From a bacterium (lineage in GTDB: Bacteria; Actinomycetota; Acidimicrobiia; Acidimicrobiales; CATQHL01), in contig JAPPDX010000129.1 of assembly GCA_028824415.1 (NCBI GenBank), forward strand, positions 1 to 64,000: a stretch of 64,000 bases of DNA, in the 5' to 3' direction. Below the pieces are notes generated by a model that worked only from the letters and a program-made list of their open reading frames with translations, did not search any database and had not been told where the DNA came from. Position 1 is the stretch's first letter; every line of letters begins with the position of its first letter. Positions 25,661 through 34,552 of this stretch are shown one piece after another. The position numbers and the translations under genes were made by a program.

Positions 25661-28078
25661 TCAGTCCTTGGCGTCGACCATCTCCACGATGCGTTCGGGG
25701 GTGGCGGGGAGGCGCCGGATGCGGATGCCCAGGGCGTCGTCGATGGCGGCGCAGATGGCCGAAGGTGCCATCATGCGGCCGGCCTCACCGCCGCCCTTGA
25801 CACCGTAGGGCGTGTAGGGGCTGGGGGTCTCGTTGTGGCCCACCCGCAGCGTCGGCGAGTCCAGCGCGGAGGGGATGAGGTACTCGGCGAAGGAGGGGGT
25901 GCGCAGCACGCCGTCCTCGTCGTAGAGGAACTCCTCGAAGAGGGTGCTGCCGAGTCCCTGCACGGTGCCGCCGATGACCTGCCCGCCCACCGAGCGGGGA
26001 TTCACGACGGTGCCGCAGTCGTGGACGGCGGTGTAATCCAGGAACTCCACCCGCCCGGTCTCGGGGTCGACCTCCACGACGACGACGTGGCTGGCGTGGC
26101 CGACGAACGGGTAGAAGACCCCCAGGTTGGTCCGCTCGGGGTTGGGCATGGTGGTGTAGGGGTGGTCCTGGACGTGGCTGGCCTCCAGGCCGGTTTCGAT
26201 CTCCTCGGGCAGGGAGTGCTTGAACATGTGCGCCGCCAGCGCGATCTCGGCGAGTTCCTTGCGCTGGTCGGGGCTGCCTCGCACCGCGAAGCCACCGTCC
26301 TCCCAGACCAAGTCGTCCTCGTTGGCCTCAAGCAGGTGGGCGGCGATCTTGGCCGCCTTGGCCCGGATGCTCTGGGCGGCGCCCTCCACCGCGCCGCCCA
26401 CCATGATCGTGAAGCGGCTGCCGCCCGGCCCGGTGGCCGGCATGCCCTGGTTGGAGCCGGCGTAGACCACCGAGACGTCCTCGGGCTTGACGCCCAACTC
26501 CTCGGCCGCGAACTGCGCCACCATCGTCTCGGGACTGTTGCCCCAGGAGGCATTCGAGTACAGCGTGGCGGTCACCGCGCCCATCGCGTCCACCTTCAGC
26601 GTCACACTCTCGGGGGCGCTGGTGACCGGCGCGGCCACGGGCTCGTCGAACCAGAACCAGAACTCGGTGGCGCTGAAGACGCTGCGCTCCTGGCAGGTGC
26701 ACACCCCGATGCCGATGTGGCGGCCCTCGGCGCGCATCTCGGCCTGGCGTTTGCGCCAACCCTTGTAGTCCGAGAGTTCCATCGTCTTCTTCAGCACGGC
26801 CTCGTAGTCGCCGCTGTCGTAGACGTTGCCGGTGGGGATGAAGTAGGGGAACTGGTCGGGCTGGATGAAGTTCATGCGCCGGATCTCGAAGGGATCCATG
26901 TCCAACTCGGCGGCCATGAGGTCCACCATGCGCTCGAGGATCCAGTTGCCGACCTCGGAGCCGAAGCCCCGGTAGGCGCCCTGCTGGCACTTGTTGGTGA
27001 GCACGGCGGTGAGGTCGTAGCCGATGCTGCTCATGCGGTAGGGGCCCACGGCCTGGGCGAGGGAGTTGCCGTGCTGGCCGACGCCGAACTGGATGTAGGC
27101 GCCGTAGTTGTCGACCACCTTGTAGCGGGTGCTCAGCAGCGTGCCGTCGGACTTTGCGGCCAGTTCCACCTCGTAATAGCGGTCCGAGCCGTGGTGGTCG
27201 CCGTTGGCGATGTTGTCGAGGCGGTCCTGCATGAACTTCACCGGCCGGCCCGTGACGCGGGCCATCATCGCGGCGATCGTGGCCGTCTTGACCTCGAAGA
27301 ACTTGGCGCCGAAGCTCCCGCCCGACGGGTGGGGTTGCAGGTCCAGCTTGTTGCTGGGCACCCGCAGCGTGTTGGCCAACAGGAACAGGAAGTGTGTGAA
27401 CGACATGGAGTTCACGTGGATGGTCATCATCCCGGTTGCGGAGTCGTAGTCGGCCACCGCGCCGACGGTCTCCAGCGGCTGGCCGCCAGAGCGGCCCCAC
27501 CACAGCGTGTCGCGCACGATCACATCGGCGGCGGCGAAATCACCGTCCACGTCGCCGAACGCGAACTTCCGGTGGAAGGGGACGTTGGACTCCAGGGCCT
27601 CGTGGATCAGCGGCGCGTCGTCGGTGAGGGCGGCGAGCATGTCGGTGAGCGGCTCCAACGGCTCGTACTCCACCTCGATGAGCTCGGCGGCGTCCTCGGC
27701 GATCGCCCGGGAGGTGGCGGCCACCACGGCCACGCCCTCGCCCATGTAGCGCACCTTGTCCACCGCCAGGCAGTACCAGGTGTGTTTGTCCGGCGACGGC
27801 CCGAAGTCGGGCATGGGGTTGACGTGGTCTGTGACGTTCTCGCTGGTGACGATGGCAACCACGCCGGGCACGGCCTCGGCGGCGGAGGTGTCGATGCTGA
27901 GGATCTTGGCGTGGGCCATGGTGCTGCGCGCCACGGCCACCTCCAGCATGTTCGGCACCTCGTAGTCGTCGATGTAGTTGCCGCGGCCTCGCAGGAACTT
28001 CGGGTCCTCCACCCGGGGGATCGACTTGCCGACCCACTCCAGGTGCTCGGGGTGCTGGCGTACTTCGGGGACGGTCAT
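25661..28078 (-). CDS. Xanthine dehydrogenase-family molybdopterin-binding subunit (large subunit 1)
   Basis: 805 residues. WVGKSIPRVEDPKFLRGRG at the N-terminus, Moco contact HPSGGSFGAKFF, active-site loop GAYRGFGSEVGN, GPGGSRFTIMVGGA and the terminal Glu motif VKGGGEAGRMM. It is clearly diverged from large subunit 2, so they are not a recent duplication. One base separates it from the small subunit gene, the normal M-S-L order of this family. Again not a form I CoxL. The enzyme should be a cytoplasmic molybdenum hydroxylase with substrate unassigned. Confidence 0.9.
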   Translation of the reverse strand: MTVPEVRQHPEHLEWVGKSIPRVEDPKFLRGRGNYIDDYEVPNMLEVAVARSTMAHAKILSIDTSAAEAVPGVVAIVTSENVTDHVNPMPDFGPSPDKHTWYCLAVDKVRYMGEGVAVVAATSRAIAEDAAELIEVEYEPLEPLTDMLAALTDDAPLIHEALESNVPFHRKFAFGDVDGDFAAADVIVRDTLWWGRSGGQPLETVGAVADYDSATGMMTIHVNSMSFTHFLFLLANTLRVPSNKLDLQPHPSGGSFGAKFFEVKTATIAAMMARVTGRPVKFMQDRLDNIANGDHHGSDRYYEVELAAKSDGTLLSTRYKVVDNYGAYIQFGVGQHGNSLAQAVGPYRMSSIGYDLTAVLTNKCQQGAYRGFGSEVGNWILERMVDLMAAELDMDPFEIRRMNFIQPDQFPYFIPTGNVYDSGDYEAVLKKTMELSDYKGWRKRQAEMRAEGRHIGIGVCTCQERSVFSATEFWFWFDEPVAAPVTSAPESVTLKVDAMGAVTATLYSNASWGNSPETMVAQFAAEELGVKPEDVSVVYAGSNQGMPATGPGGSRFTIMVGGAVEGAAQSIRAKAAKIAAHLLEANEDDLVWEDGGFAVRGSPDQRKELAEIALAAHMFKHSLPEEIETGLEASHVQDHPYTTMPNPERTNLGVFYPFVGHASHVVVVEVDPETGRVEFLDYTAVHDCGTVVNPRSVGGQVIGGTVQGLGSTLFEEFLYDEDGVLRTPSFAEYLIPSALDSPTLRVGHNETPSPYTPYGVKGGGEAGRMMAPSAICAAIDDALGIRIRRLPATPERIVEMVDAKD

Positions 28079-28079
28079 G

Positions 28080-28562
28080 TCAGCCCTCCTCTGCGCGCAT
28101 CTCGGCGGCGGCGTCCAGGACGGCGTCGACGATGTACTGGTAGCCGGTGCAGCGGCACATGTTGCTGGAGATCCCCTCCCGAGCCTCCTCGGCGGTGAGG
28201 TTGGGGTTGTCGTTGATGAGTTCCAGGCTCCGCAGCAGCATGCCGGGTGTGCAGAACCCGCACTGCAGGCCCTGGTGGCGCCGGAACGCCTCCTGGAGGG
28301 GATGCATCTCGGCGCCGGGAGCGAGGCTCTCGACGGTCTGGATTTCGGCGCCGTCGGCCTGGACGGCGAACATGATGCACGACCGCACGCTGCGGCCGCC
28401 GATCAGTACCGTGCAGGCCCCGCAGGCGCCCTGCTCGCAGCCGATGTGCGTTCCCACCAAGCCCACGTCGTGGCGCAGGAAGTCCGCCAGGCTGCGCCGT
28501 GACTCCACGCTGGCCGATGTCGCGGCGCCGTTGATCGTCACGGTGATGTCGTGAGTGCTCAT
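28080..28562 (-). CDS. Molybdenum hydroxylase 2Fe-2S subunit (CoxS/XdhC-like small subunit)
   Basis: 160 residues, standard length. Plant-type ferredoxin cluster CEQGACGACTVLIGGRSVRSC and the second, helical cluster CGFCTPGML with MCRCTGYQ. It passes electrons from the Mo centre to the FAD subunit. The start overlaps the FAD-subunit gene stop by 4 bp and the stop is one base from the next start, so M-S-L are tightly coupled. Confidence 0.95.
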   Translation of the reverse strand: MSTHDITVTINGAATSASVESRRSLADFLRHDVGLVGTHIGCEQGACGACTVLIGGRSVRSCIMFAVQADGAEIQTVESLAPGAEMHPLQEAFRRHQGLQCGFCTPGMLLRSLELINDNPNLTAEEAREGISSNMCRCTGYQYIVDAVLDAAAEMRAEEG

Positions 28563-29431
28563 GTCGCTCCTCCCGCACGCTCGGCGGCTGTCGTCAGTGC
28601 GCGCCGGGTGAGGACCCGGGCGAGTTTCTTGCGGTAGGCGCCCGAGCCGAAGGAGTCCGACAGCGGCTCGATGCCGGCTGCGGCCGCCTCCGCCGCCCCC
28701 GCGAAGACCTCCGCCCCCGGCGCGGACCCCACCAGGATCGCTTCGGCCTCCGGGCGGCGCAGCGGCACCTCCGCCACCCCTCCCAACACCACCGACGCCC
28801 GGTCAATGGTGCCGGCGTCGACGTGGACCATCACAGCCGCGAGGGCGATCGGCCAGCTCTCCTTGGTAACGCTGAACTCCAAGAAACCGTGACCGGTGCC
28901 CGACGGCCAGGCGTCCACCGTCACGCCGGTGACCAGCTCGCCCTCCTCCAGAGCCGTCGTGAAGTAGCCCTCGAAGAAGTCCTCCGAGGAGATCTCCCGC
29001 GTCCCGCCGGCGCCCTGGGCGGTAACCGTGCCGCCCTGGGCCTTGAACGCGGCGGGCATCTCCGCGCTCGGATCGGCATGGGCGATGCTGCCCACCACCG
29101 TGCCCTGATGGCGCACCGGCACCTGGCCCGCATTCGAGATCGCATCCGCCAGGACCGGCGCAGCCGCCAGCGTCTCCGCATGCAACTCCACAGTCCGCTG
29201 GCGGGCGGCCGCGCCCACGTGCAGGCCGGCCCCGTTGGCTCCGATGCCTGCCAGATCCGGCGCGTGGGTGATGTCCACCAGGAAGCCCGGCGCCGCCAGG
29301 CGCAGATTCATCAACGGGATCAGACTCTGACCTCCCGCCAGGATCCGCGCATCGAAACCCAACTCACCCAGCAGCGCCGCCGCCTCCGTGGCCGATCCCG
29401 CCCGGTGATACTCGAAAGGTGGCGACTTCAT
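28559..29431 (-). CDS. Molybdenum hydroxylase FAD-binding subunit (CoxM-like medium subunit)
   Basis: About 290 residues. FAD-binding motifs ARILAGGQSLIPLMNLRLA and the second loop TVVGSIAHADPSAEMPA (family consensus TxGGNxxxADPxxxxP, here VVGSI), followed by the CO-dehydrogenase flavoprotein C-terminal domain. The ATG at 29431 follows GGGAGGG; the ORF-track start 57 bp upstream adds residues without homology. First gene of the M-S-L-L-Rieske-TauE run, 111 bp after the response regulator gene, with which it may be co-transcribed. Confidence 0.92.
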   Translation of the reverse strand: MKSPPFEYHRAGSATEAAALLGELGFDARILAGGQSLIPLMNLRLAAPGFLVDITHAPDLAGIGANGAGLHVGAAARQRTVELHAETLAAAPVLADAISNAGQVPVRHQGTVVGSIAHADPSAEMPAAFKAQGGTVTAQGAGGTREISSEDFFEGYFTTALEEGELVTGVTVDAWPSGTGHGFLEFSVTKESWPIALAAVMVHVDAGTIDRASVVLGGVAEVPLRRPEAEAILVGSAPGAEVFAGAAEAAAAGIEPLSDSFGSGAYRKKLARVLTRRALTTAAERAGGAT

Positions 29432-29542
29432 AGGCCCTCCCTGGAGATGCTGATCCGGAAGGTAGTTCGTGAAGCACTCACGCGCCACGACGGAATCGGC
29501 ACGCCTTTGCCCCCAACCAGGGCCCGCGGCACTGGTGATCGG

Positions 29543-30178
29543 CTAGAGGAGACGCAGGTGGCGTGCCTTGGCGAGGGCCTCGATGCGGTTGCGGGCCTGC
29601 AGCTTCTGCAGCAGCGACTGCACGTAGCTGCGCACCGTGTTCTCGGCCAGGTGCAACTCCTCGGCGATCTCCTTGCTGGTGCGGCCGAGCGCCATCACGC
29701 ACAGCACTTCGTATTCGCGCAGGGTCAGCGAGGTACCGGATCCGTTGCGCCCGGGAAGATTCTGCGCCCGCTCGGAGGGGAGGTCGGTGAGCGAGGGATC
29801 CACGAAGACGTTGCCCGCCAGGACAGCCCGTAGAGCCTCGACGAGGTCGCGGGTCCCCTTGAGCACGATGCCGGTGGCGCCGGCGTTGAGGCACGCCCGC
29901 AGCGGCTCGGGATCGTCGAAGGCGGTGTGGATCACGACCCGCGCCGTGGGCGAGACCGACAGCAGCGAGCGGCAGAGTGGCGGCGCCAGGTGTTCGCCCA
30001 GCTTCAGGTCCAGGATCACGATGTCGGGCTGCAACCGTCGCGCCATGTCCTCAGCGCTCACGGGGTCGGCGGCCTCGCCCACCAGTTGCAGGTCGACGGT
30101 TTCCGCCAGGATCCTGCGAACGCCGTCGATCACGACGGGATGGTCGTCCACGACCAGGACGCGGGCTCGCTCGGTCAT
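29543..30178 (-). CDS. LuxR/NarL-type response regulator
   Basis: About 211 residues. Receiver domain VLVVDDHPVVIDGVRRIL with the phospho-acceptor Asp in VILDLKLG and the conserved Lys in VLKGTRD, then an HTH LuxR domain LTLREYEVLCVMALGRTSKEIAEELHLAENTVRSYVQSLLQKL. The start MTERARV at 30178 has GAGGAAGGG ahead; the ORF-track start 15 bp upstream lies in the kinase stop region. It pairs with the histidine kinase gene directly upstream and likely controls the amidase and molybdenum hydroxylase genes on both sides, an inference from position. Confidence 0.92.
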   Translation of the reverse strand: MTERARVLVVDDHPVVIDGVRRILAETVDLQLVGEAADPVSAEDMARRLQPDIVILDLKLGEHLAPPLCRSLLSVSPTARVVIHTAFDDPEPLRACLNAGATGIVLKGTRDLVEALRAVLAGNVFVDPSLTDLPSERAQNLPGRNGSGTSLTLREYEVLCVMALGRTSKEIAEELHLAENTVRSYVQSLLQKLQARNRIEALAKARHLRLL

Positions 30179-30185
30179 CCCTTCC

Positions 30186-31355
30186 TCAGGCATCGGCGGG
30201 CTCGCATGGCACCGTCATGCGCAGCGTCGTGCCGCCGTCCTCGTTGGCGCTGAGTTCGAGGACGCCGCCGAGGTGCTCGACCCTTCCCAGCAGCGACGTG
30301 AGACCCCAGTTGTGCTCGCCGCGGGGGATGGCGGTCAGTTCGAAGTCCTCGGGGAGGCCCTGGCCGTCGTCCTGCACGACGAGGGTCACGCGTCCCTCGG
30401 TGAAGTGCAGCGTCACGACCACCATGTTGGCTTCGGCGTGCTGCTGGATGTTGAAGAGCGCCTGGCGGACGCCGGCCACGAGGGCCGTCTCGACCCGCGG
30501 CGGTAGCGCACGTGCCGTGCCGCGCACGACGAGGTGGGTCGCCAGCCCGGCACGCGACTCCAGGTCGGCCAGCTCGCGCCGCAGTGCGACGGGAACCGTC
30601 TCATGGCTCTCCGACGGCGCCAGGGCCTCGAACGCCTCGCGCATGCGGCGCGTCGCCAGCCGGGCCTGCTCCTCGATGTGCAGGGCGCTCTGGGCCATGG
30701 GGCCGTCCGCCGTGGATCGAGCCATCTGCGCGGCCGCCACGCCGATGCTGAACAGCAACTGGCCCACGTCGTCATGCAGGTTGGAGGCAATGCGCAGCCG
30801 CTCGGCGTGGACCTGCTCGGAGAGGGCCCGGGAGGCCCTCATGGTGAGCGACATCATGGGTGCCAGGTCCACCGCGGTGGCCGCCAGGAGCGTCATGGCG
30901 CGGTCGCCCAGCGAGCCCACCATGCGGGTCGCCCCGTAGAGCACGCCGAGCACGTCGCCGTCGTGCACCACGGGGACGGCGATCATCCCGCCGATGCCCT
31001 CGCCGCGCACGATGTCGGCGAACTCCTGAGAGATGCGCGGGTCGTTGAGGTAGTCGTCCACGGCGATGGGGCGGCGTTCCATCAGGGCGCGGCCGCCGAG
31101 GCCCTGCCCGGTGGAGATGCGCACGCCGCGGAAGCGTTGGGTGCGCTCGCCGTTGACGCCGAGCATCGCCAGAAGGCCCGGGTCCTCGTGCACGGCCACC
31201 GACGCCAGCGGCACGCCCAGCAGCCGATCGATCTCGCGGGCCGCCTGCTGGGCGAACGCCTCGTTGTCGAGGAAGCCGCCGAGGCGGCGGGTGCTCTCGG
31301 CGATGCGGCGCCGGTCGGCGGAATCTGTGAGGCCCTTCATCGCCAACTCAGCCAC
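30186..31355 (-). CDS. GAF-domain sensor histidine kinase (NarL-partner type, HisKA_3)
   Basis: 389 residues with no obvious membrane helix or signal peptide. Residues about 30-165 form a GAF sensor domain. A HisKA_3 dimerisation helix follows (H194 in RLRIASNLHDDVGQLLFSIGV), then a HATPase_c domain with N-box FNIQQHAEAN, G1 box DDGQGLP and GLTSLLGRVEHLGG. A soluble kinase would sense a cytoplasmic ligand, perhaps the amide or its product. The start codon touches the stop of the amidase gene, and the stop overlaps the regulator region, so the three form one unit. Confidence 0.92.
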   Translation of the reverse strand: MAELAMKGLTDSADRRRIAESTRRLGGFLDNEAFAQQAAREIDRLLGVPLASVAVHEDPGLLAMLGVNGERTQRFRGVRISTGQGLGGRALMERRPIAVDDYLNDPRISQEFADIVRGEGIGGMIAVPVVHDGDVLGVLYGATRMVGSLGDRAMTLLAATAVDLAPMMSLTMRASRALSEQVHAERLRIASNLHDDVGQLLFSIGVAAAQMARSTADGPMAQSALHIEEQARLATRRMREAFEALAPSESHETVPVALRRELADLESRAGLATHLVVRGTARALPPRVETALVAGVRQALFNIQQHAEANMVVVTLHFTEGRVTLVVQDDGQGLPEDFELTAIPRGEHNWGLTSLLGRVEHLGGVLELSANEDGGTTLRMTVPCEPADA

Positions 31356-32903
31356 CTATTCCTGCGGCGGCGCTGAGCGCGCCGGGGGACTCGGGAACCC
31401 GCCGACGAGCGACTCGTAGGTCTTGGCCGCCGCCAGGGCGGTCGTCTCGTCCCAGTAGCGGGCCACGAAGCTCATCCCCACCGGCAGCCCGTCGCTGAGG
31501 CCCGCCGGTACGTTGATGACCGGGTGCCCGGTGACCGAGCACGGCAAGGTGTTGGGCACCATCTCCAGTGCCCGTGCCACGTAGTCGGCGATCGAGCAGT
31601 CCTCGGGGGGCAAGGCGGTGGGCATCATGGGAAGCGTCGGGTAGCAGAGCACATCGCAGCTCTCCAGAGCCCGGTCGTACGCCTGGTTGATCAGCGGACG
31701 CACGTTCTGCGCCTTGGCGTAGCTGGCCCCACCGTGGAGGTTCAGCATGTACTGCCCGAAGAGGGCCACGTACTTGACGGAGTGGGAGACCGCGTCGCCG
31801 TGGCGTCGCCAACCCGCCGCGAAGGCCTCCATGATCTCGGGGTTGTACCGGCCACGGTGGTTCAGGCCGTAGCCGTTGCCGCGCAGCATCTGCCAGGCCC
31901 CTCCCTCGGTCGCGATCACGCTCCAGACCGCTGGTGCCCAGAGATGCTCGGGAAGGGATATCTCCCGCACCTCGGCGCCGGCCGACTCCAGGCGCGCCAG
32001 AGCGCCGCGCACCGTGTCGTCCACCGCCGCGTCGCTGATCGGGTGGCCGAATCCTTCGGTCACCACGCCGATGCGCAGACTCGCCGGCTCGCGGTCGAGC
32101 CCCGCGGTGTAGTCCACCCCCGACGGTGCCGACAATTGGCGTTGGTCCGCCCCGTCGGGTCCGGCAATGGCCGTCAGCAGCAGCGCCACGTCATCGACGG
32201 TGCGAGCGAGCGGCCCGAGATGGTCGAACGTGTACTCGATGGGGAAGGCCCCCGTATACGGCACGAGGCCGTAGCTGGCTTTGATCCCGACGATGCCCGA
32301 CCAGCCGGCCGGCATGCGCACCGAGCCTCCCTGGTCACCGGCGATGGCCATGTCCACCTCGCCGGTGGCCACCAGCACGGCACTGCCGCACGACGAGCCG
32401 CCGGCGGAACGGGTGGGGTCCCAGGGGTTGCGCACCGGGCCGGTGGCGGCGGTATGGCTCCCGCCGGAGAAGCACAGGTCCTCGCAGACCGCCTTGCCGG
32501 CGATCTCGCCGCCCGCCTCCAGGATGCGCCGTACCACGCTGGCATCGCTGCGGGGCACGAACCCCTCCAGGGTCGCCGAGCCGTTCATCATCGGCACGCC
32601 CGCCACGTCGACGTTGTCCTTGATGGCGATTCGCTTGCCTGCCAGGAGGCCCTCGTCGCGCTCGCGCACGGCGCAGCGCCGGTACCACGCACCGAGGGGG
32701 TTGTCGCCGGGCTCGGGCCGCCAGGAGTGGCGCTCGGGAATCGCCGGCGCCTGCTGCTGATAGAGGTCCTCCACGGTGTCATAGGCCGCCAGCGCGCCCA
32801 CCACCAGCTCCCGGTAGGCGGCCAAGTCGGCCTCGCTCGGAGACAGTCCGAAGCCGGCGGCGATGGCCCCCAACTCGTCGGTGCTCGGAACCGGTACCCC
32901 CAT
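31356..32903 (-). CDS. Amidase signature (AS) family amidase
   Basis: 515 residues. Catalytic triad Ser-cisSer-Lys is visible: K95 in IAIKDNVDVAGVP, the cis-Ser in the Gly/Ser motif SAGGSSCGSA (around 170), and the nucleophile S194 in GDQGGSVRMPAG. This arrangement is as in nitrile-pathway and plant-type amidases such as acetamidase. No signal peptide, so it is cytoplasmic. It hydrolyses a carboxamide to acid and ammonia. It heads the amidase-kinase-regulator unit that precedes the molybdenum hydroxylase genes, and is divergent from choline sulfatase with a 143-bp gap. Confidence 0.93.
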   Translation of the reverse strand: MGVPVPSTDELGAIAAGFGLSPSEADLAAYRELVVGALAAYDTVEDLYQQQAPAIPERHSWRPEPGDNPLGAWYRRCAVRERDEGLLAGKRIAIKDNVDVAGVPMMNGSATLEGFVPRSDASVVRRILEAGGEIAGKAVCEDLCFSGGSHTAATGPVRNPWDPTRSAGGSSCGSAVLVATGEVDMAIAGDQGGSVRMPAGWSGIVGIKASYGLVPYTGAFPIEYTFDHLGPLARTVDDVALLLTAIAGPDGADQRQLSAPSGVDYTAGLDREPASLRIGVVTEGFGHPISDAAVDDTVRGALARLESAGAEVREISLPEHLWAPAVWSVIATEGGAWQMLRGNGYGLNHRGRYNPEIMEAFAAGWRRHGDAVSHSVKYVALFGQYMLNLHGGASYAKAQNVRPLINQAYDRALESCDVLCYPTLPMMPTALPPEDCSIADYVARALEMVPNTLPCSVTGHPVINVPAGLSDGLPVGMSFVARYWDETTALAAAKTYESLVGGFPSPPARSAPPQE

Positions 32904-33046
32904 GGTGCCTCCTCGGCGAGACGTCGCTGCCCGTAACCTACGACGCCCCGCCGCGCCGGTGTTACCCGCGTTTGCAGGTACTTAGCGTCGGCGCGCCCGG
33001 CGCGCCGACCGTTCGCCGAAACAGGCGCGGTGTACTGTCGATTCCG

Positions 33047-34552
33047 ATGGCGCGGCCCAACGTCCTCCTGGTGATGGCGGATCAGCTGGCGCCGCACTTC
33101 ACGGGCACCTACGGCCATCCCCTCGTGCGCACGCCCTCCCTGGATGCGCTCGCCGCGCGCGGAACGCGCTTCGACGCGGCCTACTGCGCCTCGCCGCTGT
33201 GCGCACCGTCCCGGTTCTCCATGCTGGCGGGGCGGCCGCCCACCGAGATCGGCGCCTGGGACAACGCCGCGGAGTTCCCGGCCTCGGTGCCGACATTCGT
33301 GCACCACCTCCGCCTCGCCGGCTACCGCACGGTGCTCTCGGGGAAGATGCACTTCGTGGGGCCCGATCAGCTTCACGGCTTCGAGGAGCGCCTCACCACC
33401 GACATCTATCCCGCCGACTTCGCCTGGACCCCCAACTGGGACGCTTCCGGGGTGCGGATCGGCAAGTGGTACCACAACATGGACAGCCTCGCCGAGGCCG
33501 GCCAGGCGCTGGCCACCTACCAGATCGACTATGACGAGGAGGTGGGCCAGGCGGCGGTGCGGCAGGTCTACGACCTGGCCCGCCACGGCGACGGGCGGCC
33601 GTTCCTGCTGGTGGCGTCGTTCATCCACCCCCACGATCCCTACGTGGCCCGCCCGGAGTGGTGGGACCTCTACGACCACGACGCCATCGACCTGCCCGAG
33701 GCTCCACCGGAGGCGTCGGAGCCCCACGTACGGCGCATCCGCCGCGGCATCGAGGCCGACACCGTGGGTTACAACGAGGCGCAGTGCCGCAACGCCCGCC
33801 ACGGCTACTACGCCAACACCAGCTACTTCGACTCGTGGCTGGGGCGGCTAACAGCCGCGCTGGCCGAGGTGGGCGAGTTGGACCGCACCGTGGTCATCGC
33901 CACCAGCGACCACGGTGACATGCTCGGCGACCGGGGCACCTGGTTCAAGATGTGCTTCTACGAGCGGTCGGCGCGGGTCCCGCTCGTGGTGGCCGGCCCC
34001 GACGTGGCCAACCGCAGCGTCGGCAACGCCTGCTCGCTACTGGACCTCTTCCCGACCCTGCTGGACATCGCCGGCGCCGGCGAGAAACCCTCGGTCCCGG
34101 TTGCCGGACGCAGCCTCTGGCCCAGCGCCACCGGCGGCGAGGACCCCGTCGACGAGACCGTCGGCGAGTACACCGCCGAAATGACGTCACACCCGATGTT
34201 CATGATCCGCCGCGGACGCCACAAGTACATCGCCTGCGAGACCGATCCACCCCTGCTGTACGACGTGGAGGCCGACCCGCTGGAACGCGACAACCTGGCC
34301 GCCGATCCGGCCCACGCCTCCCTGGCGGCGGGCTTCGCTGCCGAAGTGGCCGAACGCTGGGACGGCGCCGCCATCAGGGAGGCGGTGCTGGCCTCCCAGC
34401 GCGCCCGCCGGGTGCTGCACGAGGCCATGGGTGCCGGCAGCCGGCACCCATGGGACTATGCCCCGGCGCGCGACGCGGCCAACGAGTACGTCCGCAACCA
34501 CCTGGACTGGGCCGAGGCCGGCCCCCGCAGCCGCTTCCCGCCGCTCGGCTGA
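33047..34552 (+). CDS. betC: Choline sulfatase (BetC)
   Basis: 501 residues, the BetC size. Type I sulfatase: metal ligands in NVLLVMADQLAPHFTGTYG, the formylglycine site CAPSR (C52), and TSDHGDMLGDRG. The long stretch EFPASVPTFVHHLRLAGYRTV, SGKMHFVGPDQLHGFEER and TTDIYPADFAWTPNWD is characteristic of choline-O-sulfate hydrolases. The reaction gives choline and sulfate, with no signal peptide seen, so it is cytoplasmic. ATG at 33047 chosen over the ORF-track start since PNVLLVMAD is the canonical N-terminus. It supplies choline as a precursor to the betaine degraded by the 2-13 kb operon, though choline oxidation genes are not in this window. Confidence 0.92.
   Translation: MARPNVLLVMADQLAPHFTGTYGHPLVRTPSLDALAARGTRFDAAYCASPLCAPSRFSMLAGRPPTEIGAWDNAAEFPASVPTFVHHLRLAGYRTVLSGKMHFVGPDQLHGFEERLTTDIYPADFAWTPNWDASGVRIGKWYHNMDSLAEAGQALATYQIDYDEEVGQAAVRQVYDLARHGDGRPFLLVASFIHPHDPYVARPEWWDLYDHDAIDLPEAPPEASEPHVRRIRRGIEADTVGYNEAQCRNARHGYYANTSYFDSWLGRLTAALAEVGELDRTVVIATSDHGDMLGDRGTWFKMCFYERSARVPLVVAGPDVANRSVGNACSLLDLFPTLLDIAGAGEKPSVPVAGRSLWPSATGGEDPVDETVGEYTAEMTSHPMFMIRRGRHKYIACETDPPLLYDVEADPLERDNLAADPAHASLAAGFAAEVAERWDGAAIREAVLASQRARRVLHEAMGAGSRHPWDYAPARDAANEYVRNHLDWAEAGPRSRFPPLG

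Noticed and set aside
23205-28078. Aerobic CO dehydrogenase
   Set aside because: The active-site loops are AYRGFG and AYRGPW, not the AYRCSFR motif of form I CoxL.
25835-28198. 787-residue plus-strand ORF antisense to the large molybdopterin subunit
   Set aside because: Long antisense frames are common in high-GC DNA. The translation has no recognisable domains and is rich in Gly, Val, His and Ala from reversed codons.
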